Source: CAYGZL01 sp964354345 (GTDB lineage: Bacteria; Chloroflexota; Anaerolineae; Anaerolineales; UBA4823). From it: a stretch of 64,000 bases of DNA. Made by a program: the position numbers and the translations under genes. Location of the stretch: positions 1 through 64,000 of the forward strand of contig CAYGZL010000052.1 in the NCBI GenBank assembly GCA_964354345.1, read 5' to 3'. The notes beneath the pieces were generated by a model. That model did not search any database. It was not told the DNA's origin and saw only the letters and a program-made list of their open reading frames with translations. This document shows positions 25,476-34,479 of this stretch, one piece after another (position 1 is the first letter of the stretch; each line of letters opens with the position of its first letter).

Positions 25476-27317
25476 ATGTCTGCTTTTCAAGCGATCACGG
25501 AAGAGGACAAGAACTTACCTCCTCATTCGATCGTTAATGATTTTACGATCACCGTATGTACGGTTAATGGATCAGGCAGCCAGACATCGAATCTGACGAT
25601 CTTACGTGCTTTATTTAAGATGGGTATCCCGGTTTCGGGAAAAAACTTGTTTCCATCCAATATTCAAGGTTTACCCACCTGGTACACGATCCGGGTGAAC
25701 AAGGATGGCTGGTTGGCGCGCAAAGAAGAGCACGAGATTGTCGTTGCTTTGAATTCATCAACTTTTAGCAAAGACCTGGCAGAAGTGATACCCGGAGGAG
25801 TATTCTTTTATGCCGAAGATATCAAACTGCCCATGACCCGTACGGATGTCACATACTACCCGATGCCGGTTAAAAAACTGGTTAAAGAGTCGGATGTTCA
25901 GAATAATCTGCGGGATTACATCGCCAATATGGTATATGTCGGGGTGTTGGCAAAAATGCTGGGCATCGACCTCGACAAAATCCAACAAGCTCTGCTATTC
26001 CATTTCAAAGAGAAGGCTAAACCGGTCGAGTTGAACTATGGCGTAATCCAAAAGGCTTATGACTGGGCTGCTACGAATCTGGAAAAGAAAGATTTATATC
26101 GGGTGGAATTGATGCATGGCACAGAGGGATATATTATGACGGATGGCAACACCGCAGCTGCTTTGGGCGCGATTTACGGGGGCGTCGAGTTCGCTGCCTG
26201 GTATCCCATCACACCAGCTTCTGGTCTGGCTGAATCGCTTATAGAATGGCTACCTATCCTACGCAAGGATCCCGAGGAGCCTGGCAAGAACACTTTTGCC
26301 GTCGTACAGGCCGAAGACGAACTCGCAGCCATCGGCATGGCGGTTGGCGCTGGATGGGGCGGTCTGCGCGCAATGACCTCCACCTCGGGCCCTGGCTTAA
26401 GCTTGATGACCGAATATGCGAGCCTGGCTTACTTCGCCGAAGTACCGTTGGTAGTCTGGGATGTACAGCGCGTGGGACCTGGCACAGGTCTGCCTACTCG
26501 CACTGCGCAGGGCGACTTGACTTTTACGTACTTTATCGGTCATGGTGACACACAAAACATCATCCTGCTGCCTGGCTCGGTCTCTGAGTGTTTTGAATTC
26601 AGTTGGAAGGCATTTGACATTGCCGAACGCTTACAGATGCCTGTCTATGTGCTCAGTGATCTAGATTTCGGCATGAATCAATGGATGACTAAGCCCTTTG
26701 AATATCCAGATCAACCTATGGATCGCGGAAAAATCTTATGGGAAGAAGATTTGGAAAAACTTGGTGGACAATGGGCACGCTATCGTGACGTGGATGGCGA
26801 TGGCATTGGCTACCGCACTTTGCCTGGTAACCGCCATCCTGCAGCCGCCTACTTCACGCGGGGTACAGGCCATGACGAGATGGCAAAATATAGCGAAGAC
26901 GATAAAACCTGGAATATTAATCTTGAGCGTCTTAATAAGAAGTACCAGAATGCCAGAGACCTGGTCCCGCCTCCGCTTATTGAGGCAGTCGAAGGGGTTG
27001 GGATTGGTATTATAGCTTTCGGTTCGACTGATACAGCGATCCAGGAAGCCCGGTCCCAACTGGCTCAACAGGGCCTCCTCACAAACTATATGCGGATTCG
27101 TGGCATCCCATTCAATAACGAAGTGAAGCGGTTTTTAACTGAACACAACCGTATCTATGTCGTGGAAATGAATCGCGATGGTCAACTCTGCCAGTTAATA
27201 ACGATTGATTTCTGTGGTTTTTCTTCACATTTGATTTCAATTGCTCATACCGATGGTCTACCCCTCACCGCTCAGCGTGTTCGCGAGACTATTCTTGAAA
27301 AGGAGGCACAACGATGA
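25476..27317 (+). CDS. korA: 2-oxoacid:ferredoxin oxidoreductase, fused gamma-alpha subunit
   Basis: Subunit of a thiamine-diphosphate and Fe-S enzyme that converts 2-oxoacids plus CoA to acyl-CoA, reducing ferredoxin. 613 residues: gamma domain first (about 1-190, NGSGSQTSNLTILRALFKMG), then the alpha domain (from about 210) with the AWYPITPASGLAES motif, QAEDELAAIGMAVGAGWGG and TSGPGLSLM. Substrate assignment to 2-oxoglutarate is inferred from the KorA-like layout and nearby sucCD; pyruvate or branched-chain oxoacids are alternatives. Its stop overlaps the start of korB by four bases (ATGA). Confidence 0.88.
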   Translation: MSAFQAITEEDKNLPPHSIVNDFTITVCTVNGSGSQTSNLTILRALFKMGIPVSGKNLFPSNIQGLPTWYTIRVNKDGWLARKEEHEIVVALNSSTFSKDLAEVIPGGVFFYAEDIKLPMTRTDVTYYPMPVKKLVKESDVQNNLRDYIANMVYVGVLAKMLGIDLDKIQQALLFHFKEKAKPVELNYGVIQKAYDWAATNLEKKDLYRVELMHGTEGYIMTDGNTAAALGAIYGGVEFAAWYPITPASGLAESLIEWLPILRKDPEEPGKNTFAVVQAEDELAAIGMAVGAGWGGLRAMTSTSGPGLSLMTEYASLAYFAEVPLVVWDVQRVGPGTGLPTRTAQGDLTFTYFIGHGDTQNIILLPGSVSECFEFSWKAFDIAERLQMPVYVLSDLDFGMNQWMTKPFEYPDQPMDRGKILWEEDLEKLGGQWARYRDVDGDGIGYRTLPGNRHPAAAYFTRGTGHDEMAKYSEDDKTWNINLERLNKKYQNARDLVPPPLIEAVEGVGIGIIAFGSTDTAIQEARSQLAQQGLLTNYMRIRGIPFNNEVKRFLTEHNRIYVVEMNRDGQLCQLITIDFCGFSSHLISIAHTDGLPLTAQRVRETILEKEAQR

Positions 27318-28363
27318 CACACCAGATGACTACTTCTGTCCCGCGTTTGCAGGTAAACAATATTGGCATGAGTAAGACCGACTATCGCGGCGCCAACAGC
27401 ACGCTCTGCCAGGGTTGTGGCCACAACTCGATCGCCAGCCAAATCATCACCGCCTGTTACGAGATGGATATCATTCCAGAGAACCTGGTTAAATTCTCGG
27501 GGATTGGTTGCTCCAGTAAAAGCCCAACCTATATCCTGAGCCGCACTTTTGGCTTTAACGGTCTGCATGGACGCATGCCTTCCCTGGCGACCGGCGCACT
27601 GTTTGCCGATCACACCCTACGGGGCATTGGTGTCAGCGGCGATGGCGACTCGGTCAGCATCGGTATGGGTCAATTCAAGCACGTCCTGCGCCGAAACCTT
27701 AACCTGACTTACATCATCGAAAACAATGGTGTCTATGGCTTGACTAAAGGTCAGTTCTCCGCGACTGCAGAACAGGGCTTACAACTCAAGGGCCAGGGAA
27801 CAAATCCCTATATGCCCGTGGATATCTGTTGGGAAGCCCTGGTCGCTAATGCAACCTTCGTAGCCCGTTCTTTCGCGGGAGATCCAAAGCAGGTGAAGGA
27901 ACTCATTAAGACTGCCCTGGCTCATAATGGCATCGCTTTACTCGATATCATCAGCCCGTGTGTTACTTTTAACAATAAAGATGACGCGATGCACTCTTAC
28001 GCGTGGGGTAAAGATCATGAGGTAGCCCTGCACGAACTCAGCTATGTTCCACCCGCCGAAGAAATAATGATCGAGTACGCAGAGGGTGAAGCCAAGGAAG
28101 TTACCATGCACGATGGGTCGAAGGTTGTTCTCAAGAAACTCGGTCAAGAATATGATCCTACCAACCGCGCAGAGGCGATGCGCAGACTCGAAGAGGCAAA
28201 TACCAGGCAGTGGCTACTTACTGGATTGATTTATATTAACACCAATCAGCCCTCCATGACAGAAATTTATAACCTGCCCAATACACCGCTCAATCGCCTG
28301 CCCGAAAGGCGCATTCGCCCGGCGCCAGAAACGCTCGCTAAAGTTAACAGCATAATGTTCTAA
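27314..28363 (+). CDS. korB: 2-oxoacid:ferredoxin oxidoreductase, beta subunit
   Basis: 349 residues that bind thiamine diphosphate and an Fe-S cluster. Cluster Cys are visible in CQGCGHNS and GIGCSSKSP with another in ISPCVTFNN; the diphosphate-binding segment is GVSGDGDSVSIGMGQFKHVL followed by ENNGVYGLTKGQFS. It overlaps korA and forms the same complex. No delta-type ferredoxin subunit is present nearby, as usual for the fused gamma-alpha/beta type. Cytoplasmic. Confidence 0.9.
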   Translation: MTHQMTTSVPRLQVNNIGMSKTDYRGANSTLCQGCGHNSIASQIITACYEMDIIPENLVKFSGIGCSSKSPTYILSRTFGFNGLHGRMPSLATGALFADHTLRGIGVSGDGDSVSIGMGQFKHVLRRNLNLTYIIENNGVYGLTKGQFSATAEQGLQLKGQGTNPYMPVDICWEALVANATFVARSFAGDPKQVKELIKTALAHNGIALLDIISPCVTFNNKDDAMHSYAWGKDHEVALHELSYVPPAEEIMIEYAEGEAKEVTMHDGSKVVLKKLGQEYDPTNRAEAMRRLEEANTRQWLLTGLIYINTNQPSMTEIYNLPNTPLNRLPERRIRPAPETLAKVNSIMF

Positions 28364-28432
28364 CCAGGTACGGGCGGACACTGTACATGAGCTGTCGAGT
28401 ATGCTCTGTTTCGCATACAATTCTGCGAGCAA

Positions 28433-28441
28433 TGGTATAAT
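28433..28441 (+). promoter_or_regulatory. Extended -10 promoter element of the mre operon
   Basis: TGGTATAAT at 28433-28441 is an extended -10 with no clear -35, about 60 bases ahead of mreB. It is the only promoter-like signal between korB and mreB. Confidence 0.4.
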
Positions 28442-28501
28442 TTTTCACGATGTTTTTCCGCGAAAAATCTATGATCATCCGATCCTATCCTGGAGTCAGT
28501 T

Positions 28502-29587
28502 TTGGCATTTAAACCACTCGACTGGCTTTTAGGCTTCTTTTCGCTCGATATAGGCATTGACCTGGGTACAGCGAATACCCTGGTTTATATCCGCGGCAAA
28601 GGAATAACGATCAATGAGCCTTCCTGGGTTGCGATCGATAAACGTACCCGCCAGCCATTGGCGATAGGCGCCGAAGCCAAGGAAATGGTCGGGCGGACGC
28701 CCGCCAATGTAGTTGCTATCCGACCGCTGCGCGATGGAGTAATCTCTGAGTTTGAAATCACTCAGGCGATGTTGGAATATTTTATCGGTAAAGCCCATGA
28801 ACAAAGCCTGGTGCCTGTTCCACGGCCGCGTGTGATCATCGGAATTCCTTCAGGCGTGACGGAGGTTGAAAAGCGGGCAGTTTACGATGCAGCGATGTCA
28901 GCGGGTGCACGAGAAGTCGGCCTGATCGAAGAACCTGTAGCAGCGGCCTTAGGTGCTGGGTTACCGGTTGCAGAAATCCGCGGGAGTATGATCGTTGACA
29001 TCGGCGGGGGTACCTCAGAGGTCGCCGTGATGTCGATGGGAGGTGTGGTCGTTTCACGTTCCTTGCGCGTGGCCGGAGACGAAATGGATGAAGATATCAT
29101 CCATTACATGCGGAATAAATACAACCTGTTGATCGGTGAACGGATGGCTGAACAAGCAAAAATTGCGATTGGTTCGGCCTACCATCTACCCGAAGAAAAG
29201 ACGATCTTACTGCGCGGCCGTAACTTAATTACTGGTTTACCGGAGGCGATCGAAATTTCCTCAGTCGAAATCAGGGAAGCTATCTCTGGCTCAGTACAGA
29301 CGATCGTTGATACGATTAAGGACGCTCTGGATGAAGCTCCACCAGAAATTATTGCGGATTTAATGGAAATGGGCGTCTGCCTGGCGGGTGGCGGATCCCA
29401 ATTGCAAGCGCTGGATAAACGCTTGCAAGATGAGTTACGCATCCGGGTTTGGGTCGCTGAAGATCCAATGAGTTGCGTCGCCCGCGGTTGTGGAATGATT
29501 TTAGAGAAATACGACGCATTGCGACGACTGCTGGTTGGCTTGGAGCGCGGCAGCACGCGCCACAGCACACGCCCCACGCAGAAATGA
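28502..29587 (+). CDS. mreB: Rod-shape determining actin homologue MreB
   Basis: 361 residues of the actin-fold filament protein that guides lateral wall synthesis. Nucleotide motifs: IGIDLGTANTLVY near the start, IVDIGGGTSEVAVMS near 165, and the adenosine motif CLAGGGSQL near 297. Start is TTG 28502, preceded by GGAGTCAG; it gives a sensible N-terminus with an amphipathic stretch (WLLGFFSL) for membrane binding. First gene of the elongasome operon; the stop overlaps mreC (ATGA). Confidence 0.95.
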   Translation: MAFKPLDWLLGFFSLDIGIDLGTANTLVYIRGKGITINEPSWVAIDKRTRQPLAIGAEAKEMVGRTPANVVAIRPLRDGVISEFEITQAMLEYFIGKAHEQSLVPVPRPRVIIGIPSGVTEVEKRAVYDAAMSAGAREVGLIEEPVAAALGAGLPVAEIRGSMIVDIGGGTSEVAVMSMGGVVVSRSLRVAGDEMDEDIIHYMRNKYNLLIGERMAEQAKIAIGSAYHLPEEKTILLRGRNLITGLPEAIEISSVEIREAISGSVQTIVDTIKDALDEAPPEIIADLMEMGVCLAGGGSQLQALDKRLQDELRIRVWVAEDPMSCVARGCGMILEKYDALRRLLVGLERGSTRHSTRPTQK

Positions 29588-30435
29588 ATACTACCAAGCC
29601 AAGGCGTTCGCTGCGAACGGTCGTCCTGGTGATGATCGCTCTGGGTTTGATCGCGCTGGCATTGGGTGGTTACCTGACTCCAATCTCGCGTTATATCCTA
29701 CCGCCTCTGGTAACCGCTCAAACCTGGCTTTCATCGCGCTATCAGGCCATCCAGAACCTGGTGAATGCCCCGCAAGATCTCACCCGTTTGCGCCAACGTA
29801 ATACTGAATTAGAAGTTGAAAACGCCAGTTTGCAAGCCGAAATTATCGATTTAAAACAACAAATTTCAGAAACTCGTATCCTGTCAGCGTTGGTAGACTT
29901 CGCACGTGTCAAACCAGAAAATCGTTATGTCGCTGCTACCGTTATAGGCCGAGACACAAGTCCATTCTTGCAGTATGTGATCATCAACCGCGGCTCAGAC
30001 GATGGTTTGCGTCGCGGGATGCCAGTGGTTACCCAACAAGGATTAACGGGGCGGATCGCCGCGGTTACTTCTGGGGCAGCCCGTGTGCAACTAATCACCG
30101 ACGCCGCATCTTCTATAAATATCAGTCTAGAAACAGCCGGCGTACAGGCTATCTTACTCGGTTCCGCTACTGGCGATATCAGCCTGGATATGATTCCCCA
30201 GGGTGTAACAGTTAAAACGGGTGATTTGGTGTTGACTTCAGGTCTGGGAGGCAATTATCCGACCAACATCTTGATCGGCCAGATAACCAGTATCCGCAGC
30301 CGGGATAACGACTTATTCCAGCGCGCCTCAGTACAACCAGTGGTAGATTTTTCTAAGCTCGAAATTTTGCTGGTTATTACTAATTTTCGACCGGTTGATA
30401 TTACCCCTTTAATCCCTGCCCCCACGGAACCTTGA
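29584..30435 (+). CDS. mreC: Rod-shape determining protein MreC
   Basis: About 283 residues: a short cytoplasmic start, one membrane helix (about 11-32, VVLVMIALGLIALALGGYL), a periplasmic-side coiled coil (about 58-95, LRQRNTELEVENASLQAEI) and two beta domains with the PVVTQQGLTGRI signature. It links MreB filaments with PBP2 and RodA. ATG 29584 overlaps the mreB stop; the longer open frame lying inside mreB is not used. Tail is Pro-rich. Confidence 0.92.
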   Translation: MNTTKPRRSLRTVVLVMIALGLIALALGGYLTPISRYILPPLVTAQTWLSSRYQAIQNLVNAPQDLTRLRQRNTELEVENASLQAEIIDLKQQISETRILSALVDFARVKPENRYVAATVIGRDTSPFLQYVIINRGSDDGLRRGMPVVTQQGLTGRIAAVTSGAARVQLITDAASSINISLETAGVQAILLGSATGDISLDMIPQGVTVKTGDLVLTSGLGGNYPTNILIGQITSIRSRDNDLFQRASVQPVVDFSKLEILLVITNFRPVDITPLIPAPTEP

Positions 30436-30450
30436 TACGAAGACCTGGGT

Positions 30451-30951
30451 ATGGCTACTCTGCTTGCGATTCCCATTTTCGGTTTGTTACTGATGATCCA
30501 GTCAGCGATCATCAGCCAGATGGCCTTGTTGCACGGTACCGCCGACCTGCTACTCCTGGTAGTGATCGCGTGGGCATTACAAAAACGGGTGCGAACCGCC
30601 TGGCAATGGAGTATAATCGCTGGATTGATGGTCACCCTGGTTTCGGCGTTGCCTTTGGGTGTACCTATTGTCATGTATACCTTATCTGCAGGGTTGGCGC
30701 AAATTCTCAAGCAGCGAGTCTGGCAAGTACCCATTCTGGCTATGTTCGTCACCACTTTTTTTGCCAGCTTACTCTCGCAACTGGTCGCGCTTGGCGCGTT
30801 GCAAATCACCGGTAATCCGATTTCTTTCATACAGGCCATCAACGTGATTGTTCTACCGAGCATCTTATTAAATCTATTCTTGTCAATACCAATCTATGCC
30901 CTGTTGGGTGACCTGGCCCACTGGTTATATCCCGAAGCACTAGATGTATGA
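30451..30951 (+). CDS. mreD: Rod-shape determining protein MreD
   Basis: 166 residues with about five membrane helices, positioned between mreC (15-base gap) and the PBP2 gene (four-base overlap). Sequence conservation in this family is low, so the call depends on size, hydrophobicity and position. MreD is the membrane component of the elongasome. Confidence 0.85.
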   Translation: MATLLAIPIFGLLLMIQSAIISQMALLHGTADLLLLVVIAWALQKRVRTAWQWSIIAGLMVTLVSALPLGVPIVMYTLSAGLAQILKQRVWQVPILAMFVTTFFASLLSQLVALGALQITGNPISFIQAINVIVLPSILLNLFLSIPIYALLGDLAHWLYPEALDV

Positions 30952-33113
30952 ACGGCTCTCCCCATCTACAAAATCAGATTCCCTTGCCACGAATTTTATC
31001 CTTCCTAATTATACTGGGCTTAGTATTTATCGTTTTTATATCCCGGCTTTTTTATCTGCAAGTGATTGATCACTATACCTGGGTCGCGAAAGCCGAGGAA
31101 AACAGTACAGATATATTCAATATCTCCACCCTGCGAGGCATCATTTATGATCGTAATAATGTTGTCCTGGCGCGAAATATAGCTTCATACAATGTTGTCA
31201 TTACCGCGGCGGATTTACCCGACGATCCCGGTGCAGTTCAGGATATTTTTCGCGAGTTGTCAGCTTTAATCAATGTGCCAGTGAGCCGGGGTGAAGTAAC
31301 TACTGACAATCCTTATGTACCTTGCGTTTCAGACGTCGAATCCCTGGGCATTGCCCAAATCGTTGCATATGGTGAATCATCGACGCCATTCCGCCCCGTA
31401 AAAATTAAATGTGATATTGATCGAGAAACCGCCATGATCATTCAGGAAAAAGCCATGAATTGGTCTGGCGTATCGGTTGAAATCCAGCCTATTCGTGATT
31501 ATCCAACGAACGCCCTGACTTCCACAATCGTCGGCTTTTTAGGACCCATCCCAGCCAATCAAGAAGAAGCTTACCGAAATAAAGGATTGGTGCCTAACCG
31601 GGACAAAGTTGGCTACGCGGGATTGGAATTACAATACCAGGATTTGTTAGCCGGGAAAAATGGGTTACGAGTTGCAGAAATTGATGTAGCAGGCAAGGTG
31701 ATCCGTCCGGATATCGAAACACCCGTCTCACCGATCCCAGGTAATAGCTTACGGCTCACTATTGACACCCGTTTCCAAGAAGCAGTCGAAACAATCTTAC
31801 GCACTGACTTGCAGGATTGGAATAACTACTTAGATAATATTGTTTACTCGAGCGGTGTAGTCATCGCTGTGAATCCTAAGACAGGTGAAATTCTGGCGAT
31901 GGTATCCTATCCAAGCTATGATAACGCCCGAATGTCTCGCATTATCCCCGAATATTACTATCGACAGTTGATCCAGGATCCTACCAACCCTCTATTAAAT
32001 CACGCAGTGGGCGATGTTCTGCCAGCCGGATCGGTATTTAAGCTGGTAACCGGCACTGGTGCACTTAATGAAGGTGTTGTTACTCCCGAGCAAATCATCG
32101 AGACGCCTGGAAAACTGGTAATAACCGAACGGTATTATGCCAATGATCCGGGACGTTCTCGTGACCTGATCGATTGGATTTACCGAAAAAATCCGGGTGG
32201 TTTTGGTAAGCTGGACTTCGTTCACGGTCTGGCCAACTCTAGCAATGTTTACTTTTATAAATTAGGCGGTGGATACAAAGAAGAAATTCCCAATGGGGGA
32301 TTGGGTATCTGTCGCCTAGGTACTTACGCCTCAGCACTCGGTTATGGGGAAGCGCCAGACGTCTTCCTTCCTGACGAGCAAAAAGGGTTAATCCCAGACC
32401 CGACCTGGAAACGTATTAACCAGGCCGAAAGTTGGTCTTCTGGTGATACGTACATCACCAGCGTTGGGCAGGGATATGTACTGGCGACCCCGATCCAGGT
32501 GCTATTATCAGCGGCGATTATCGCAAACGATGGAAAATATATGCAGCCAACCCTCATTCGCGAGATACTGAACAGTGAGGGGAACATTGTACCGAGCTGG
32601 CGAACACCCGAAGGCATTATTACCGACACACTCACAACTGGCGCCTATCAGGTTTCACCATTCTTACCTCATTTGCAATGGGATATTACCCAGGACCTGG
32701 TCATCCAGGAGTTCAACGAAACGACTATCCGTGGTTGTGAACCTATCCCTGGACAGAAAAAGACAGTCCAACCCTGGGTGTTGGAAAAGTTACGAGAAGG
32801 TATGCGTTTAGCTGTTACTGAAGGAACATTGAAAGATATCTTTGAAGGTTCACCAGTGCTGGCTGCGGGTAAAACCGGTACCGCTGAATACTGTGATAAG
32901 TATGCAGCCGCTCAGAATCGTTGCATACCGGGCAACTGGCCTTCGCATGCTTGGACTGTAGCTTATGCGCCGTATGATAATCCCGAAATCGCCGTGGTTG
33001 CGTTTGTATATAACGGCACCGAAGGCTCTACAGTCGCTGGTCCCATTGTTCGTAAAACTCTAGAAGCATATTTTAAATTCAAGGCAATCGACCGCTCGGT
33101 TCAGACACCCTAG
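30948..33113 (+). CDS. mrdA: Penicillin-binding protein 2 (elongasome transpeptidase)
   Basis: 721 residues: one N-terminal membrane anchor (about 11-38), a PBP dimerisation domain (LRGIIYDRNNVVLARN), and a transpeptidase domain with the SxxK motif in AGSVFKLVTG, SxN in ANSSNVYFY and KTG in AAGKTGTAEY. It cross-links peptidoglycan during cell elongation with RodA. It is about 100 residues longer than many PBP2s, with insertions inside the transpeptidase part. Starts by overlapping mreD. Confidence 0.92.
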   Translation: MNGSPHLQNQIPLPRILSFLIILGLVFIVFISRLFYLQVIDHYTWVAKAEENSTDIFNISTLRGIIYDRNNVVLARNIASYNVVITAADLPDDPGAVQDIFRELSALINVPVSRGEVTTDNPYVPCVSDVESLGIAQIVAYGESSTPFRPVKIKCDIDRETAMIIQEKAMNWSGVSVEIQPIRDYPTNALTSTIVGFLGPIPANQEEAYRNKGLVPNRDKVGYAGLELQYQDLLAGKNGLRVAEIDVAGKVIRPDIETPVSPIPGNSLRLTIDTRFQEAVETILRTDLQDWNNYLDNIVYSSGVVIAVNPKTGEILAMVSYPSYDNARMSRIIPEYYYRQLIQDPTNPLLNHAVGDVLPAGSVFKLVTGTGALNEGVVTPEQIIETPGKLVITERYYANDPGRSRDLIDWIYRKNPGGFGKLDFVHGLANSSNVYFYKLGGGYKEEIPNGGLGICRLGTYASALGYGEAPDVFLPDEQKGLIPDPTWKRINQAESWSSGDTYITSVGQGYVLATPIQVLLSAAIIANDGKYMQPTLIREILNSEGNIVPSWRTPEGIITDTLTTGAYQVSPFLPHLQWDITQDLVIQEFNETTIRGCEPIPGQKKTVQPWVLEKLREGMRLAVTEGTLKDIFEGSPVLAAGKTGTAEYCDKYAAAQNRCIPGNWPSHAWTVAYAPYDNPEIAVVAFVYNGTEGSTVAGPIVRKTLEAYFKFKAIDRSVQTP

Positions 33114-33149
33114 GGGCGTGGAAAGATCGTGCAATAATCCACGCCACAG

Positions 33150-33336
33150 AAAAACAATGATTGACGATACACTCTCAGTGACAATCCGGTTGATGAATTG
33201 GGATCATCATCGCGTCAAACCAAGCATGGAAAAACACCGCTATGCTTTCCGTCGCTGATGTCAGGAACTGCTGGCGATTGAGTTAATCGGCCTCGTGCCG
33301 GATGATGATGATGAATTCAAACACTGTAAGTCGTAA
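33150..33336 (+). pseudogene. minD relic between PBP2 and rodA
   Basis: This 188-base gap holds pieces of a MinD C-terminal region: RVKPSMEKH, then in a second frame MLSVADV, then in a third QELLAIELIGLVPDDDD, followed by a stop at 33334-33336. Read together they match the MinD segment that precedes the membrane-targeting part. At least two single-base shifts and loss of the N-terminal ATPase domain and everything after the DDDD make it a relic. The first codons (MIDDTLSVTIRL) are unassigned. MinD places the division site; the working copy must be elsewhere, if any. Confidence 0.6.
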
Positions 33337-34477
33337 CGGGATGCGCGAACAGCTCTCCCATACAGCCTGGCATCATTTTGATTTTTGGCTGTTAGGAGCC
33401 GTGGTATTGTTGGTCATCTTCGGAATAACCATGATTCGATCTGCTGTTGCAGGGAATATTGAACTGACCAGCGAGACAAATGTGGTCACTCGCCAACTCA
33501 TTTTTGCGGTAGGCGGATTCGTGGTAATGTTACTCGTCACAGGGCTGGATTACCATTATTGGTCATCCATCCATCGGTTACTTTTCATAGGCACTATCCT
33601 GGTTTTAGCGACATTGACTATCTTCGCCAAGGCTGTCTTTGGATCAGCGCGTTGGTTTAATGTCTTCTTAATTAATATCCAACCATCTGAATTTGGTAAG
33701 GTTGTCATTATCCTGGTCTTAGCCGATTTCTTCACCCGGCATCGTCATCAAATTAACGAATTGACCTGGATCTTGCGTAGTCTGTTAATGGCCTTAGGGA
33801 TTGTGGTGTGGGTTATTCTACAGCCAAACCTGAGTACCTCGATCGTGATGCTGGTTCTTTGGGCAGCCTTGATCTGGGCTGCTGGTTTAAAGGTGAAGCA
33901 ACTTCTGATTTTTGGCGGTGGAGGTTTGTTAGCGATTCTAATTGCTTTTCCCATTCTCGTGGAATTGAACATCATCCAGGATTATCAACTCAAACGGGTA
34001 ACAACCTTCTTATTTCCCGACCCAAACGCTAGTTATGGGGATAACTATAATATTCAACAAGCCCTGATCAGCATCGGTTCTGGGGGTTTGACCGGACAAG
34101 GTTATGGGCATGGTACACAGGTTCAGTATCGTTTCCTAAAGGTGCGCTGGTCTGACTATATCTTCTCCGCCATGGGCCAGGAATTTGGTTTTATTGGCAC
34201 CGTCTTGGTAATGTTAATCATGGTATTCGTCATTATCCGCTGCATGAGAGCAGCTCGTCTGGCACGCGATACTTACGGCGGGTTAATCGCTTATGGCGTG
34301 GCGACTTTGATTGCTTTCCAGGCGATAGTCAACATTGGCGTAAACCTTAACCTGCTCCCCGCGACTGGTCTGACTTTCCCATTCGTCAGTTATGGAGGCA
34401 GCTCGTTGGCGACCAATTTGATCGCAATTGGTCTGGTGGAGAGCGTCATACTCAGGCACAAGTCTTTGGAGTTCTAA
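33302..34477 (+). CDS. rodA: SEDS peptidoglycan polymerase RodA
   Basis: 391 residues with about ten membrane helices. SEDS landmarks are GLDYHYWSSIHRLLF, FGSARWFNVF, NIQPSEFGKVVIILV, and near the end PATGLTFPFVSYGGSSLATN. It polymerises glycan strands with PBP2. The four leading ATGs overlap the minD relic's Asp repeat and lack a good ribosome-binding site, so translation may start at ATG 33341 (MREQLSH) instead. Only 2 bases separate it from gltX. Confidence 0.92.
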   Translation: MMMMNSNTVSRNGMREQLSHTAWHHFDFWLLGAVVLLVIFGITMIRSAVAGNIELTSETNVVTRQLIFAVGGFVVMLLVTGLDYHYWSSIHRLLFIGTILVLATLTIFAKAVFGSARWFNVFLINIQPSEFGKVVIILVLADFFTRHRHQINELTWILRSLLMALGIVVWVILQPNLSTSIVMLVLWAALIWAAGLKVKQLLIFGGGGLLAILIAFPILVELNIIQDYQLKRVTTFLFPDPNASYGDNYNIQQALISIGSGGLTGQGYGHGTQVQYRFLKVRWSDYIFSAMGQEFGFIGTVLVMLIMVFVIIRCMRAARLARDTYGGLIAYGVATLIAFQAIVNIGVNLNLLPATGLTFPFVSYGGSSLATNLIAIGLVESVILRHKSLEF

Positions 34478-34479
34478 TC

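Noticed and set aside
12032..32032. Search for CRISPR arrays, rRNA genes or insertion sequences
   Set aside because: No regularly spaced repeats, rRNA-like sequence or transposase motifs seen here or elsewhere in the window.
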